27,845 bases of DNA from assembly GCA_937919015.1 (NCBI GenBank), contig CALFPN010000056.1, positions 1 to 27,845 on the forward strand, given 5' to 3'. The notes below the pieces were generated by a model. It had not been told where the DNA came from. It saw only the letters and a program-made list of their open reading frames with translations, and searched no databases. The stretch comes from an uncultured Clostridia bacterium (GTDB taxonomy: Bacteria > Bacillota > Clostridia > Lachnospirales > Anaerotignaceae). A program made the translations under genes and the position numbers. This document shows, piece after piece, positions 16,206 to 22,964 of the stretch. Within the stretch, counting starts at the first letter, position 1. Each line of letters begins with the position of its first letter.

Positions 16206-17588
16206 TTACCCCCTTCCGCCGACGGTCATACTGCTGACACGAATCATGGGCTGCCCCACATCTGTGGGGATGGAACCGCTCTTGCTGCCGCACATGCCTT
16301 GAGCCCGTTTCATGTTATTGCCCACCATATCAATATCCCGCAGCACTTCGGAACCCTTGCCGATGAGGGTCGCCCCTCTGACCGGTTCCGCAAGTTTTCC
16401 ATTTCTTATCATATATCCTTCCAGGACAGCAAAGTTAAAGGACCCTGTTGCCGGGTCCACACTGCCGCCGCCCATCTGTTTTGCATATAAGCCATACTCT
16501 GTATTGGCGATAATTTCTTCCGGGGTGCTTTTGCCGTTGGCAATAAAGGTATTGGTCATGCGGCTGGTGGGGGCATAACGGTAATCCTGCCGTCTGGCAG
16601 AACCGGTGATGGCCGCGCCCATGCGCCTGCCGTTCAGTCTGTCCACCAGATAGGATTTCAGCACGCCGTTTTCGATGAGAATATTTCTGGCTGTAGGTGT
16701 CCCTTCGTCATCCATTTCCCCAGAGCCCCAGCCATTGGGGATGGTGCCGTCATCGATGGCAGTCACCAGCGGAGATGCAATCAGCTGTCCCATCTTTCCT
16801 GCAAAAACAGAGGCATTTCTTGCCACTGCCGTTGCTTCCAGACCATGACCGCAGGCTTCGTGGAAGATGACGCCGCCGAAGCCATTATCGATGACAACGG
16901 GCATTTTTCCTGCAGGGCAGGGCTTTGCGCCCAGCATAGTCACCGCAATGCGGGCCGCTTCCCTCGCCGTCCCTTCCACGTCGATGCGGTCAAACAGCTC
17001 AAACCCTTCGGAACCGCCGGGGCCTAAATGTCCGCTCTGTTTTTCCGTTGCAGAAGAAGCCACCGCTTCCACCGTAAAACGGGAACGGGTGCGGTCTTCT
17101 TCCCCCCAGATGCCCTCAGAATTGGCAACCAACACATGTTTCATCACTTCCAGATAACCGGAGCGGGTCTGAGTAATAGAAGAATGATATTCCTTCGCCG
17201 CCGCGGAGGCCAGTCTCAGCTGTTCCGCCTTGACTGTTTTTGCGATGCTGTCAGGCTGCACCAAAATGGGATTGATACATCTTTTCGCCATTTCCTTCCA
17301 GCCCTTGCTATGATAGATACGGTCGCCCTTCAGGGCTGCCGCCCCTTCTCTGGCGATACGGATCAGGTTTTCTTCCGTCAGGTCATTGGTAAAGCCGTAA
17401 ATGGCCTGATTGCCGAAGAACAGGCGCACCCCTGCGCCGTAATCCATGCCACCCAGAGCCGATTCAATCTTCCCGTTGACCATGGCGATACTGCTGCGTT
17501 TTGCTTCCTCTGCATAGATTTCCGCAAAGTCCGCCCCGCTTTCCAGTGCCGCCGTCAGTATATTTTCCACTGTTGTTTTTTTCAGCAT
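16206..17588 (-). CDS. tldD: Metalloprotease TldD
   Basis: The protein has 460 residues, typical for TldD. The zinc-binding HEACGH motif is at 243-248 (H243, E244, H248). The likely third ligand is C433 in MCGSKSG, matching the Cys ligand known from Escherichia coli TldD. The active site forms in the heterodimer with PmbA, which follows after 5 bases. The complex is a cytoplasmic protease that acts on unfolded peptides. No peptide precursor gene is seen nearby. Start ATG at 17588 has AGGAAGTGAG upstream and lies 6 bases after the recU stop. recU, tldD and pmbA therefore look like one transcript. Confidence 0.95.
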   Translation of the reverse strand: MLKKTTVENILTAALESGADFAEIYAEEAKRSSIAMVNGKIESALGGMDYGAGVRLFFGNQAIYGFTNDLTEENLIRIAREGAAALKGDRIYHSKGWKEMAKRCINPILVQPDSIAKTVKAEQLRLASAAAKEYHSSITQTRSGYLEVMKHVLVANSEGIWGEEDRTRSRFTVEAVASSATEKQSGHLGPGGSEGFELFDRIDVEGTAREAARIAVTMLGAKPCPAGKMPVVIDNGFGGVIFHEACGHGLEATAVARNASVFAGKMGQLIASPLVTAIDDGTIPNGWGSGEMDDEGTPTARNILIENGVLKSYLVDRLNGRRMGAAITGSARRQDYRYAPTSRMTNTFIANGKSTPEEIIANTEYGLYAKQMGGGSVDPATGSFNFAVLEGYMIRNGKLAEPVRGATLIGKGSEVLRDIDMVGNNMKRAQGMCGSKSGSIPTDVGQPMIRVSSMTVGGRG

Positions 17589-17594
17589 AGTTTC

Positions 17595-18140
17595 TCACTT
17601 CCTTGCTTTTTCTTCCGTTTCCTCCAGATACAGGCTGACTGCCTCCAGATAATGGAGGAGACTGCCATTCTGTCTGATACTGTATTTTTTGTCGAAGGCA
17701 TCATAGGGAATGGACTTGCGCCCCCCTTTTTCCGCCTTTTCCCAGTATATTTTCAGTGTTTCAAAGGGCAGCAGATAATATTCATCCACTGCGGAAAAAT
17801 GTACCAAAAGGAAGGAAAGGCCCCGCTGCGCCTGAAATTCCTCCATAAAAGCCATCTGATGCCCATGAATATTCTGGAGGGGCAGACTTTTGCCCGCCGT
17901 CTCCTTGGCATCGAAAGCAATGGGCACCCCTTGGGCTACACCGATATAATCCACAGTAGACTGCTTCTCAAAAAAGGCCAGCGTAATGGTCTTACTTTCC
18001 GCATCCATCTTCACAGGGGGAATCGGTGTAGGGATTTTCTGGAACAATGCCAGCCCGGACTGTCTGTAGCGTTCATTTGTAAAATTGATGATCTCTTCAA
18101 AAGTGCTGCCCCGCAGCCCTCTGGAATTCCAGTGGGACAT
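17595..18140 (-). CDS. recU: Holliday junction resolvase RecU
   Basis: The protein has 181 residues, close to the family length but with a shorter N-terminus than Bacillus RecU. Recognisable motifs are NSRGLRGSTFEE near 5-16, STVDYIG at 61-67, FDAKET at 76-81 and LPLQNIHGHQ at 86-95. These hold the expected metal-binding acids and lysine of this nuclease fold: E15, D64, D77 and K79. Bacillus has Glu where D77 stands here. RecU cuts four-way DNA junctions during recombination and segregation. In Bacillus it neighbours ponA, whereas here it precedes tldD. Start ATG at 18140 has GAGGAGG upstream. It is the first gene of the operon that continues through pmbA. Confidence 0.92.
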   Translation of the reverse strand: MSHWNSRGLRGSTFEEIINFTNERYRQSGLALFQKIPTPIPPVKMDAESKTITLAFFEKQSTVDYIGVAQGVPIAFDAKETAGKSLPLQNIHGHQMAFMEEFQAQRGLSFLLVHFSAVDEYYLLPFETLKIYWEKAEKGGRKSIPYDAFDKKYSIRQNGSLLHYLEAVSLYLEETEEKARK

Positions 18141-18177
18141 TCTTCCATCCTCCTCTCGCGGTACTTATTAAATCTGT

Positions 18178-18206
18178 ATTATACCACATAAGGTATCATT
18201 TTGCTA
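18178..18206 (-). promoter_or_regulatory. Promoter of recU-tldD-pmbA, extended -10 type
   Basis: The minus strand has TGGTATAAT, an extended -10 box with TATAAT at 18183-18178. A weak -35 TAGCAA (18206-18201) lies 17 bases upstream, inside the end of the deacetylase gene. The leader is about 30 bases. Confidence 0.65.
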
Positions 18207-18978
18207 GGTCACTGACCGTCACAAATGTAATTCCCGCCGCTTCCAGTTCGGGGACCAATGAATGGATCGCTTCTGCTGTGATTTTTCCGCCCTCCGGCCC
18301 CACATGTCCAATGGCAAGGGCATAGCCTTTTTCCAGAGCCACTTCCGCCGCCTTCCGCAGGTTCGCTTTCACCACTTCCACCGAATCGGTACTATCCAAA
18401 AACACATCCCTTGCCTGAAAAGGAATCCCCTTTTCTCCTGCGATTTTTCTGCCCAGGCTCTTTGCCGTAGTCACGCTGTCCACAAACAGCACATTTTTCT
18501 CCTGCAGCACCTCCATGACTGCCGAAAGGCTTCTCTCATCTTCCATAATGGCAGAGCCCATGTGGTTATTCAGCCCCGCCGCATCGGGCAGGATGGCAAA
18601 GGCTTCCTTTACCCTGTCCTGAATTTCCTGCTCTGTCATACTCCGAAACACGCCTTTCTCTCCCACCCATTCCTTCTTCCCTGTCAGGGATTCCATGGGC
18701 ATGTGGATGAAAATTTCCTTTCCCGCCTGCCGAACTGCCGCTGCATCAGCTTCGCTGCATTTAGAAAAGGGCATGACCGCCGCTGTAAAAGGAATAGGCA
18801 AGTCCAGCATTTCCTCCGTCCCCTCACCGCAATAGCCGAAGTCATCAATCAAAATAGCCAGTTCTCCCCGTTTTTCTCCGCTCACCCTTTCCGACTGTTC
18901 CGAAGCCACCAGACGCCCGCCGAAAAAGCACAATCCAAACAGCACCAGATATTTCATTCCCGTTTTCCAGTTTTTCAT
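18196..18978 (-). CDS. Divergent polysaccharide deacetylase family protein
   Basis: The protein has 260 residues. The N-terminus is basic and then hydrophobic (about 8-25), a signal peptide or membrane anchor, so the enzyme domain should lie outside the membrane. The domain is PF04748, a NodB-like barrel. The key segments are ILIDDFGY with D45-D46, IHMPME with H92 and GLNNHMGS with H139. The Escherichia coli relative is YibQ. The substrate is not known; a cell-wall or other polysaccharide is inferred from family. Start ATG at 18978 has GAAGGGGA upstream. It lies downstream of the dehydrogenase gene but after that gene's terminator. No clear promoter of its own was identified beyond a TATAAT near 19003-19008. 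Confidence 0.9.
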   Translation of the reverse strand: MKNWKTGMKYLVLFGLCFFGGRLVASEQSERVSGEKRGELAILIDDFGYCGEGTEEMLDLPIPFTAAVMPFSKCSEADAAAVRQAGKEIFIHMPMESLTGKKEWVGEKGVFRSMTEQEIQDRVKEAFAILPDAAGLNNHMGSAIMEDERSLSAVMEVLQEKNVLFVDSVTTAKSLGRKIAGEKGIPFQARDVFLDSTDSVEVVKANLRKAAEVALEKGYALAIGHVGPEGGKITAEAIHSLVPELEAAGITFVTVSDLAK

Positions 18979-19012
18979 AACAGTTCCCCTTCATTTTTTG
19001 TTCCATTATAGA

Positions 19013-19047
19013 TATGAAAAAAGACACCGGATTTTTCCGCTGTCTTT
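19013..19047 (-). terminator. Intrinsic terminator of the VUT-dehydrogenase operon
   Basis: On the minus strand AAAGACAGCGGA and TCCGGTGTCTTT pair with one mismatch around AAAA, followed by more T. It lies about 26 bases after the dehydrogenase stop codon. Confidence 0.85.
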
Positions 19048-19072
19048 CTGTTTCTGATATAATTCCCATGCC

Positions 19073-19726
19073 TTAGTCTTTCCAGACAAAATTGTGCTTG
19101 ATGGATTCTCCCCCGTCAATGATGATGCTCTGACCCGTGCAGAACGTATTCGTCACCGTCAGGAAATAGGCCCATTCCGCAATTTCTTCCGGCGTTGCCC
19201 ATTTTCTCAGGGGCGTTTCTTCCATGATCTGTGCCCAAAGCTCCTGATCGTTGATTACACACGCATTCAAAGGCGTCAGCACGCCGCCCGGATCTATGCT
19301 GTTGCAGGTTGCACCATAGGGAGCCACACGCATGGCAACATTCTTCGTATATGCCAATACGCCGCCCTTGCTGGCGCAGTATTCCGGGAATTCGGAACCT
19401 GTATGGGCACTGGCAGAACCCACATGCAAAATAGACTTTATGTTTGGCTGGACGCCATAATGTTCGGTCATCCAAATCAACGCTTTCAAGTTGATGTCAA
19501 TGTCATCTTCGTTTTGTGTGCCTGCATTGTTAATCAGAATATCAATACCCTCGATGACAGGTAAATGGTCTATATCTCTTACATCGCATTGATAATGGGT
19601 GTACGCTGCATGTTCAATGCCGGATGGCTGGCGGTCAATGCCTATGACAGTATGTCCCTTTTGCAGAAAAAGTTCTGCAATGGCTTTTCCGATTCCCTGT
19701 GAAGTTCCGGTGATCAATACTTTCAT
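19073..19726 (-). CDS. Short-chain dehydrogenase/reductase (SDR), substrate unknown
   Basis: The protein has 217 residues, a short classical SDR. The nucleotide-binding TGTSQGIG is at 6-13. D31 after the second strand (GIDRQ) fits NAD(H) binding. NNAG is at 66-69, the catalytic serine near 104-106, and Y116 and K120 form the YxxxK pair. The C-terminus carries GQSIIIDGGES. It is cytoplasmic, and its fold is that of 3-oxoacyl-ACP reductase relatives, but the substrate cannot be read from sequence. The ATG lies 1 base after the stop of the VUT transporter, with AAGGAG inside that gene's last codons. The two are therefore translationally coupled and share the putative preQ1-controlled leader. A role in queuosine-precursor metabolism is a hypothesis from this context only. 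Confidence 0.9.
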   Translation of the reverse strand: MKVLITGTSQGIGKAIAELFLQKGHTVIGIDRQPSGIEHAAYTHYQCDVRDIDHLPVIEGIDILINNAGTQNEDDIDINLKALIWMTEHYGVQPNIKSILHVGSASAHTGSEFPEYCASKGGVLAYTKNVAMRVAPYGATCNSIDPGGVLTPLNACVINDQELWAQIMEETPLRKWATPEEIAEWAYFLTVTNTFCTGQSIIIDGGESIKHNFVWKD

Positions 19727-19727
19727 T

Positions 19728-20501
19728 TTAGCTGTACTCCTTGATATAAGATAAATATTCCGCGCCTACATTTTGTTCTTTCCATCGCATCAGAATCCGA
19801 TAACCGAAAGGAGAGAACAAGATCTCCATCATCAGTTCAGCTACTGCACCGGTCAAAGCACAGGTCACACACTGCAGGATTGTCCAATGGAATCCGTCCC
19901 AGAAGATGGGGGCGAAAAAAACAAATACGATGATGGAAAAAATAAGGTTATCCATGAACTGCCCTACAAAAGTGGAGACGTAGGTCTGGGTTGCATACGC
20001 AAGTTTTCCATCCGGATTGTTATGAAACATTTTTCCAATGGTCCAGTTCAGAAAATTGTTGATGGCTGCTGATGCAAGAAAAGCAATGGTGCTGCCCAGC
20101 AGGATAAACCATGTTCCGCCAAATATTTCATTAAATGCAGTATAGTCGCTTGCCTGTGACGGGATAATGCTGGCGATGTAAAAGATCAGGCAAGTAAGCA
20201 GATTGATGGATGCAGCCAGAATGGCAATTTTATTGGACGCCTTGGGGCCGAAATATTTTGTGATGATATCCATGCACATAAAGGACAGCCATGAGATTAA
20301 GATGCCTCCGTCCAATGCGATCCAGTCTGTTTGCAGAAGGGTTTTGTTGGCAAGCAGATTCATACAAATGACACTTACCACAAACAACGAAACCACTGTT
20401 GCAGGCGTACTGCGAAGCAGAATCACGGTTTCCTCTTCTTCCTTTACAAACCAATTTTTCTTCGATGTAAAATCATTTTGGGGTTGTACTTTTACGCTCA
20501 T
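19728..20501 (-). CDS. VUT family integral membrane transporter, likely for a queuosine precursor
   Basis: The protein has 257 residues with about six hydrophobic segments, starting after a soluble N-terminal 30 residues. It matches the VUT/YhhQ family (PF02592). The motif GGILISWLSFMCMDIITKYFGP is near 65-86. The second motif, QTYVSTFVGQFMDNLIFS, is near 172-189. In other bacteria YhhQ-type proteins import preQ0, preQ1 or queuine. The leader upstream looks like a preQ1-I riboswitch, which supports that role, although other vitamin substrates are known or proposed for the family. Start ATG at 20501 has AGGAGG 7 bases upstream; the earlier in-frame ATG lies within the leader and overlaps the terminator. 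The next gene starts 1 base after its stop. Confidence 0.88.
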   Translation of the reverse strand: MSVKVQPQNDFTSKKNWFVKEEEETVILLRSTPATVVSLFVVSVICMNLLANKTLLQTDWIALDGGILISWLSFMCMDIITKYFGPKASNKIAILAASINLLTCLIFYIASIIPSQASDYTAFNEIFGGTWFILLGSTIAFLASAAINNFLNWTIGKMFHNNPDGKLAYATQTYVSTFVGQFMDNLIFSIIVFVFFAPIFWDGFHWTILQCVTCALTGAVAELMMEILFSPFGYRILMRWKEQNVGAEYLSYIKEYS

Positions 20502-20548
20502 TATAATTCCTCCTAAAAGTAATTTACAAAGCACAAAACTACTCCCCA

Positions 20549-20584
20549 TAAAAAAGAAAAAGGCCTTGCAAAACGCAAAGCCTT
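20549..20584 (-). terminator. Intrinsic terminator in the leader of the VUT operon (attenuator)
   Basis: On the minus strand AAGGCTTTGC and GCAAGGCCTT pair with one G-U pair around GTTTT, followed by TTTCTTTTTT. It lies between the promoter and the start codon, where a terminator only makes sense as a conditional switch. It can also end transcripts reading in from the MATE gene. Confidence 0.85.
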
Positions 20585-20612
20585 CTATACACAACAATTA
20601 TATGAATAGCAG

Positions 20613-20655
20613 TCCTGGTTTTGTTTAACGACAGGATGGTACAAACGAACTGTCG
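20613..20655 (-). ncRNA. Putative preQ1-I riboswitch aptamer
   Basis: On the minus strand the stem CGACAG/CTGTCG (20655-20650 and 20634-20629) closes a 15-base loop that begins with TTCG. The A-rich tail TTAAACAAAACCAGGA follows at 20628-20613. This order (short stem, loop, A-rich tail able to form a pseudoknot) is that of the preQ1-I class. The tail closely resembles that of the Thermoanaerobacter tengcongensis aptamer. The aptamer begins within a few bases of the predicted transcript start and is followed by a terminator. The gene under control is of the queuosine-precursor transporter family. I did not model the pseudoknot pairing exactly. Confidence 0.6.
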
Positions 20656-20663
20656 ATGTTCCG

Positions 20664-20692
20664 ATTATATACCCTTACACAAAAATATGCAA
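20664..20692 (-). promoter_or_regulatory. Sigma-A promoter of the VUT-dehydrogenase operon
   Basis: The minus strand has TTGCAT (20692-20687) and TATAAT (20669-20664) with a 17-base spacer. The predicted start is near 20657, directly before the riboswitch stem. It begins 8 bases after the MATE stop codon. Confidence 0.8.
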
Positions 20693-20700
20693 GACCCGTT

Positions 20701-22074
20701 TTATAGGATCATCCCTTTTTTCTTCCAGCCGCCGACTTCCTTTTCCAAAAGGAGGAAAGCCAGCAGGAAGGTCAATACATCTGCCACAGGGGCAGCTCCC
20801 AGCGCACCATCCAGTCCGAAACGGGAAGATAGGAAAAGAGCCAAAGGAATCAGGAAAAACACCTGTCTGGACAGAGAAACCACCAATGCCTTTTTCGGGC
20901 TGCCAATGGCCTGAAAGAAGGAGGACGTCACGTTTGGCAGACCGAACACGAAGAAGCCCGCCATATACAAACGGAAACAATGGACCGCAAATGCCTGATA
21001 CAGGGGTTCATTTTCCACAAACAAAGAAGCCAGAAAGCCGCCGCCGAACTGAAAAATGAAAAACCATGCCACGGAAATAATCACCGAAGCCTTAGCCGCT
21101 GTTTTGATGGTCTGACGGACACGGTCATACTGCTTTGCGCCGAAGTTGAAGCCATAGATGGGAGAGGCTCCCGAAGCCAGACCCACGAACATGGCATGGG
21201 AGATCTGATACAGCTTCATCATCAGACCATAGCAGGAGATGGCAATTTCGCTGCCGTAAATGGTCATGGCACCATATTTGCGCATCAGGTTATTCATGAT
21301 GATCTGGGTCGCCGCTGACGCCGTCTGGGTGCAAAGACTGGGGAAGCCCAGCTTGAAGATATTGCTCACGACTCTGCCCCGCAGGCGAAGATTTTCTTTT
21401 TTCAGGCGGAAATGCTGATATTTCGGGAGATACGCCAAAGCGATACAGCCGGATACAATCTGCCCAATGATGGTAGCCAGCGCAGCCCCCTGAATCCCCC
21501 AGTGGAAGTAAAAAATAAAAATAGGGTCTAAGATGACATTCAGCACCGCACCGATCATCATGCTCCGCATCATATATTGGGGGTTGCCGTCGGCACGGAT
21601 GATGGCCGTAAAGGCCATACTAAACATAGCAAAAGGCTGCCCCAGAAGGGTAATGCTCATATATTTCACCGATTCTGCCACAACGGAAGGGGATGCCCCG
21701 CAGAAAATCACCAGCTGTTTTGTAAACAGCAGGCCCAGCCCCGCCAGCAAAAAGCCCGCCGCAAACAGCAGCACCACCGCATTGGCAAAGACCCGATCCG
21801 CTTCCTCCTGCTCCTTTCGCCCCAGAGAAAGGCTGATATTGGCCGCACAGCCATCCCCAATCATCAATGCAAGGGCTGCGGCAATGATGCCCACAGGGAA
21901 GGTCACATTTGTCGCCGCCACGCCGCCGATCCCCGCCGCGTGGCCAATAAAAATCTGATCGACGATATTATACAGAGTGTTTACCATCAGCGTTAAAGCC
22001 GTTGGAATGGAAAATTTCAGCAGCAGCCGACCGATGGGATCTGTTCCCAGAATATTCTGTTTTGTTTCAGCCAT
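20701..22074 (-). CDS. MATE family efflux transporter
   Basis: The protein has 457 residues with about twelve membrane helices in two halves, the MATE layout. The N-terminal part has LLLKFSIPTALTLMVNTLYNIVDQIFIG, the usual helix-1 signature. The second half repeats the pattern around FKLGFPSLCTQTASAATQIIMNN. MATE proteins export cationic drugs or metabolites using a sodium or proton gradient; the substrate here is unknown. Start ATG at 22074 has AAAGGGGGAG upstream; the earlier in-frame GTG overlaps that site. No terminator lies between its stop and the VUT promoter, so its transcripts should run into the riboswitch leader. Upstream, a moderate hairpin separates it from the zinc-ribbon gene, with no room for a promoter after that hairpin. 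Confidence 0.93.
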   Translation of the reverse strand: MAETKQNILGTDPIGRLLLKFSIPTALTLMVNTLYNIVDQIFIGHAAGIGGVAATNVTFPVGIIAAALALMIGDGCAANISLSLGRKEQEEADRVFANAVVLLFAAGFLLAGLGLLFTKQLVIFCGASPSVVAESVKYMSITLLGQPFAMFSMAFTAIIRADGNPQYMMRSMMIGAVLNVILDPIFIFYFHWGIQGAALATIIGQIVSGCIALAYLPKYQHFRLKKENLRLRGRVVSNIFKLGFPSLCTQTASAATQIIMNNLMRKYGAMTIYGSEIAISCYGLMMKLYQISHAMFVGLASGASPIYGFNFGAKQYDRVRQTIKTAAKASVIISVAWFFIFQFGGGFLASLFVENEPLYQAFAVHCFRLYMAGFFVFGLPNVTSSFFQAIGSPKKALVVSLSRQVFFLIPLALFLSSRFGLDGALGAAPVADVLTFLLAFLLLEKEVGGWKKKGMIL

Positions 22075-22107
22075 ACTGCTCCCCCTTTCCACTTTTTTCT
22101 AAAGAGA

Positions 22108-22135
22108 AACCCCAAACCCGTTCGGATTTGAGGTT
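22108..22135 (-). terminator. Probable terminator between zinc-ribbon gene and MATE gene
   Basis: On the minus strand AACCTCAAATCC and GGGTTTGGGGTT form a 12-base stem with two G-U pairs around GAAC. The tail TCTCTTT is moderate. Partial read-through could feed the MATE gene, since no promoter is seen after the hairpin. Confidence 0.65.
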
Positions 22136-22153
22136 TTATTGCCATCAATCAGC

Positions 22154-22609
22154 TTATTCTACCGCTTTGCCACATTCACTGCAGAATTTCACGCCTTCTG
22201 CCAAAGCTGCGCCACAGCCAGAACAAACGGGATTTCTTTCAATGCCGGCTTTTTCCGCAGCCTGTTCTGCTTCCGCTGCTTTTTCCGCCGCTTTCTTTTC
22301 TGCTTTTTCTGCTTCCCGTTCTGCTTTTCTTGCTTCGCTTTCCGCTTTGATCTGATCGATCTGGGCCTCCAGATTACGGATCTTATCCTGCGCAGCTACG
22401 ATCTTATCGCAAATCAGCATGGCTTCCTCATCCAGCTTTTCCCCTACGGCAAATTTTGCCCAGTAAAATTCGCCCAGTTCTCTTTGGAATGCCTGAATAT
22501 TCCCTTTCGTCAGGTTGATTTCACTGATGAGTTTATTTGTTTCCAGACTATCAGAAGCCTTTTCGGACACGATTTTTGTCATTTCACCAAGTTTATCAAA
22601 AAATGCCAT
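22154..22609 (-). CDS. Coiled-coil protein with C-terminal zinc ribbon
   Basis: The protein has 151 residues and is cytoplasmic by sequence. The N-terminal helix FDKLGEMTKIVSEKASD is followed by a region that is helical to about 65. A long charged coiled coil rich in Ala, Glu and Lys spans about 70-122. A zinc ribbon with C129, C132, C143 and C146 (CSGC...CSEC) closes the protein. Proteins of this layout are common in clostridia and have no defined role. Binding to RNA, DNA or a protein partner is possible, but nothing in the sequence decides it. Start ATG at 22609 has AAGGAGG 8 bases upstream. Confidence 0.85.
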   Translation of the reverse strand: MAFFDKLGEMTKIVSEKASDSLETNKLISEINLTKGNIQAFQRELGEFYWAKFAVGEKLDEEAMLICDKIVAAQDKIRNLEAQIDQIKAESEARKAEREAEKAEKKAAEKAAEAEQAAEKAGIERNPVCSGCGAALAEGVKFCSECGKAVE

Positions 22610-22747
22610 AACGAATGCCTCCTTATGTATCGATAGTAAACCTTATGATATAATTTCGATATTTTTCCTGTAATTCCTTTTTCTTTTTCAGACTTTTTCT
22701 CATAAAAAAGCGAAAAAACGACATCATTAACCTTGAGGTGATTGATC

Positions 22748-22927
22748 ATGAACTGGTTTCGCAAATGGGACACCTTGCCGGAAGAGGTGCAGCAGCTGAT
22801 CCTGCACAACGGCAGAGACATGCATAAATTTTACACGATTTCCACCGAGGAACGACAGGAAGTCTTAAACCGCATCCGCATGGCAAACACACCGGAAGAG
22901 CTGGACGCTACCGCCAAGCGAAAATGA
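22748..22927 (+). CDS. Small protein of unknown function (59 residues)
   Basis: The frame starts at ATG 22748 with GAGGTG 7 bases upstream and ends just before a strong terminator. The TTG six bases earlier is too close to the ribosome binding site. The product is charged and helical: WFRKWDTLPEEVQQLILHNG, then STEERQEVLNRIRMANTPEEL, and it ends in KRK. It has no Cys, signal peptide or membrane segment. I do not recognise the family. The terminator and the good ribosome binding site argue that it is a real gene rather than chance. It lies between two minus-strand genes, so it is its own unit. No clear promoter was identified upstream, although a TATAAT occurs near 22649-22654. Confidence 0.7.
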   Translation: MNWFRKWDTLPEEVQQLILHNGRDMHKFYTISTEERQEVLNRIRMANTPEELDATAKRK

Positions 22928-22931
22928 GAAA

Positions 22932-22955
22932 ACCCCGTATCCAAAGATACGGGGT
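22932..22955. terminator. Bidirectional intrinsic terminator
   Basis: ACCCCGTATC and GATACGGGGT pair perfectly around CAAA. A T-rich tail lies on each strand. It ends the small plus-strand gene and the convergent trpB gene. Confidence 0.9.
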
Positions 22956-22964
22956 AATTTTCGT

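Noticed and set aside
14857..18140. A possible RiPP (modified peptide) cluster around tldD-pmbA
   Set aside because: No precursor peptide, modifying enzyme or dedicated exporter is linked. The MATE gene lies in another unit. TldD/E is common as a housekeeping pair.
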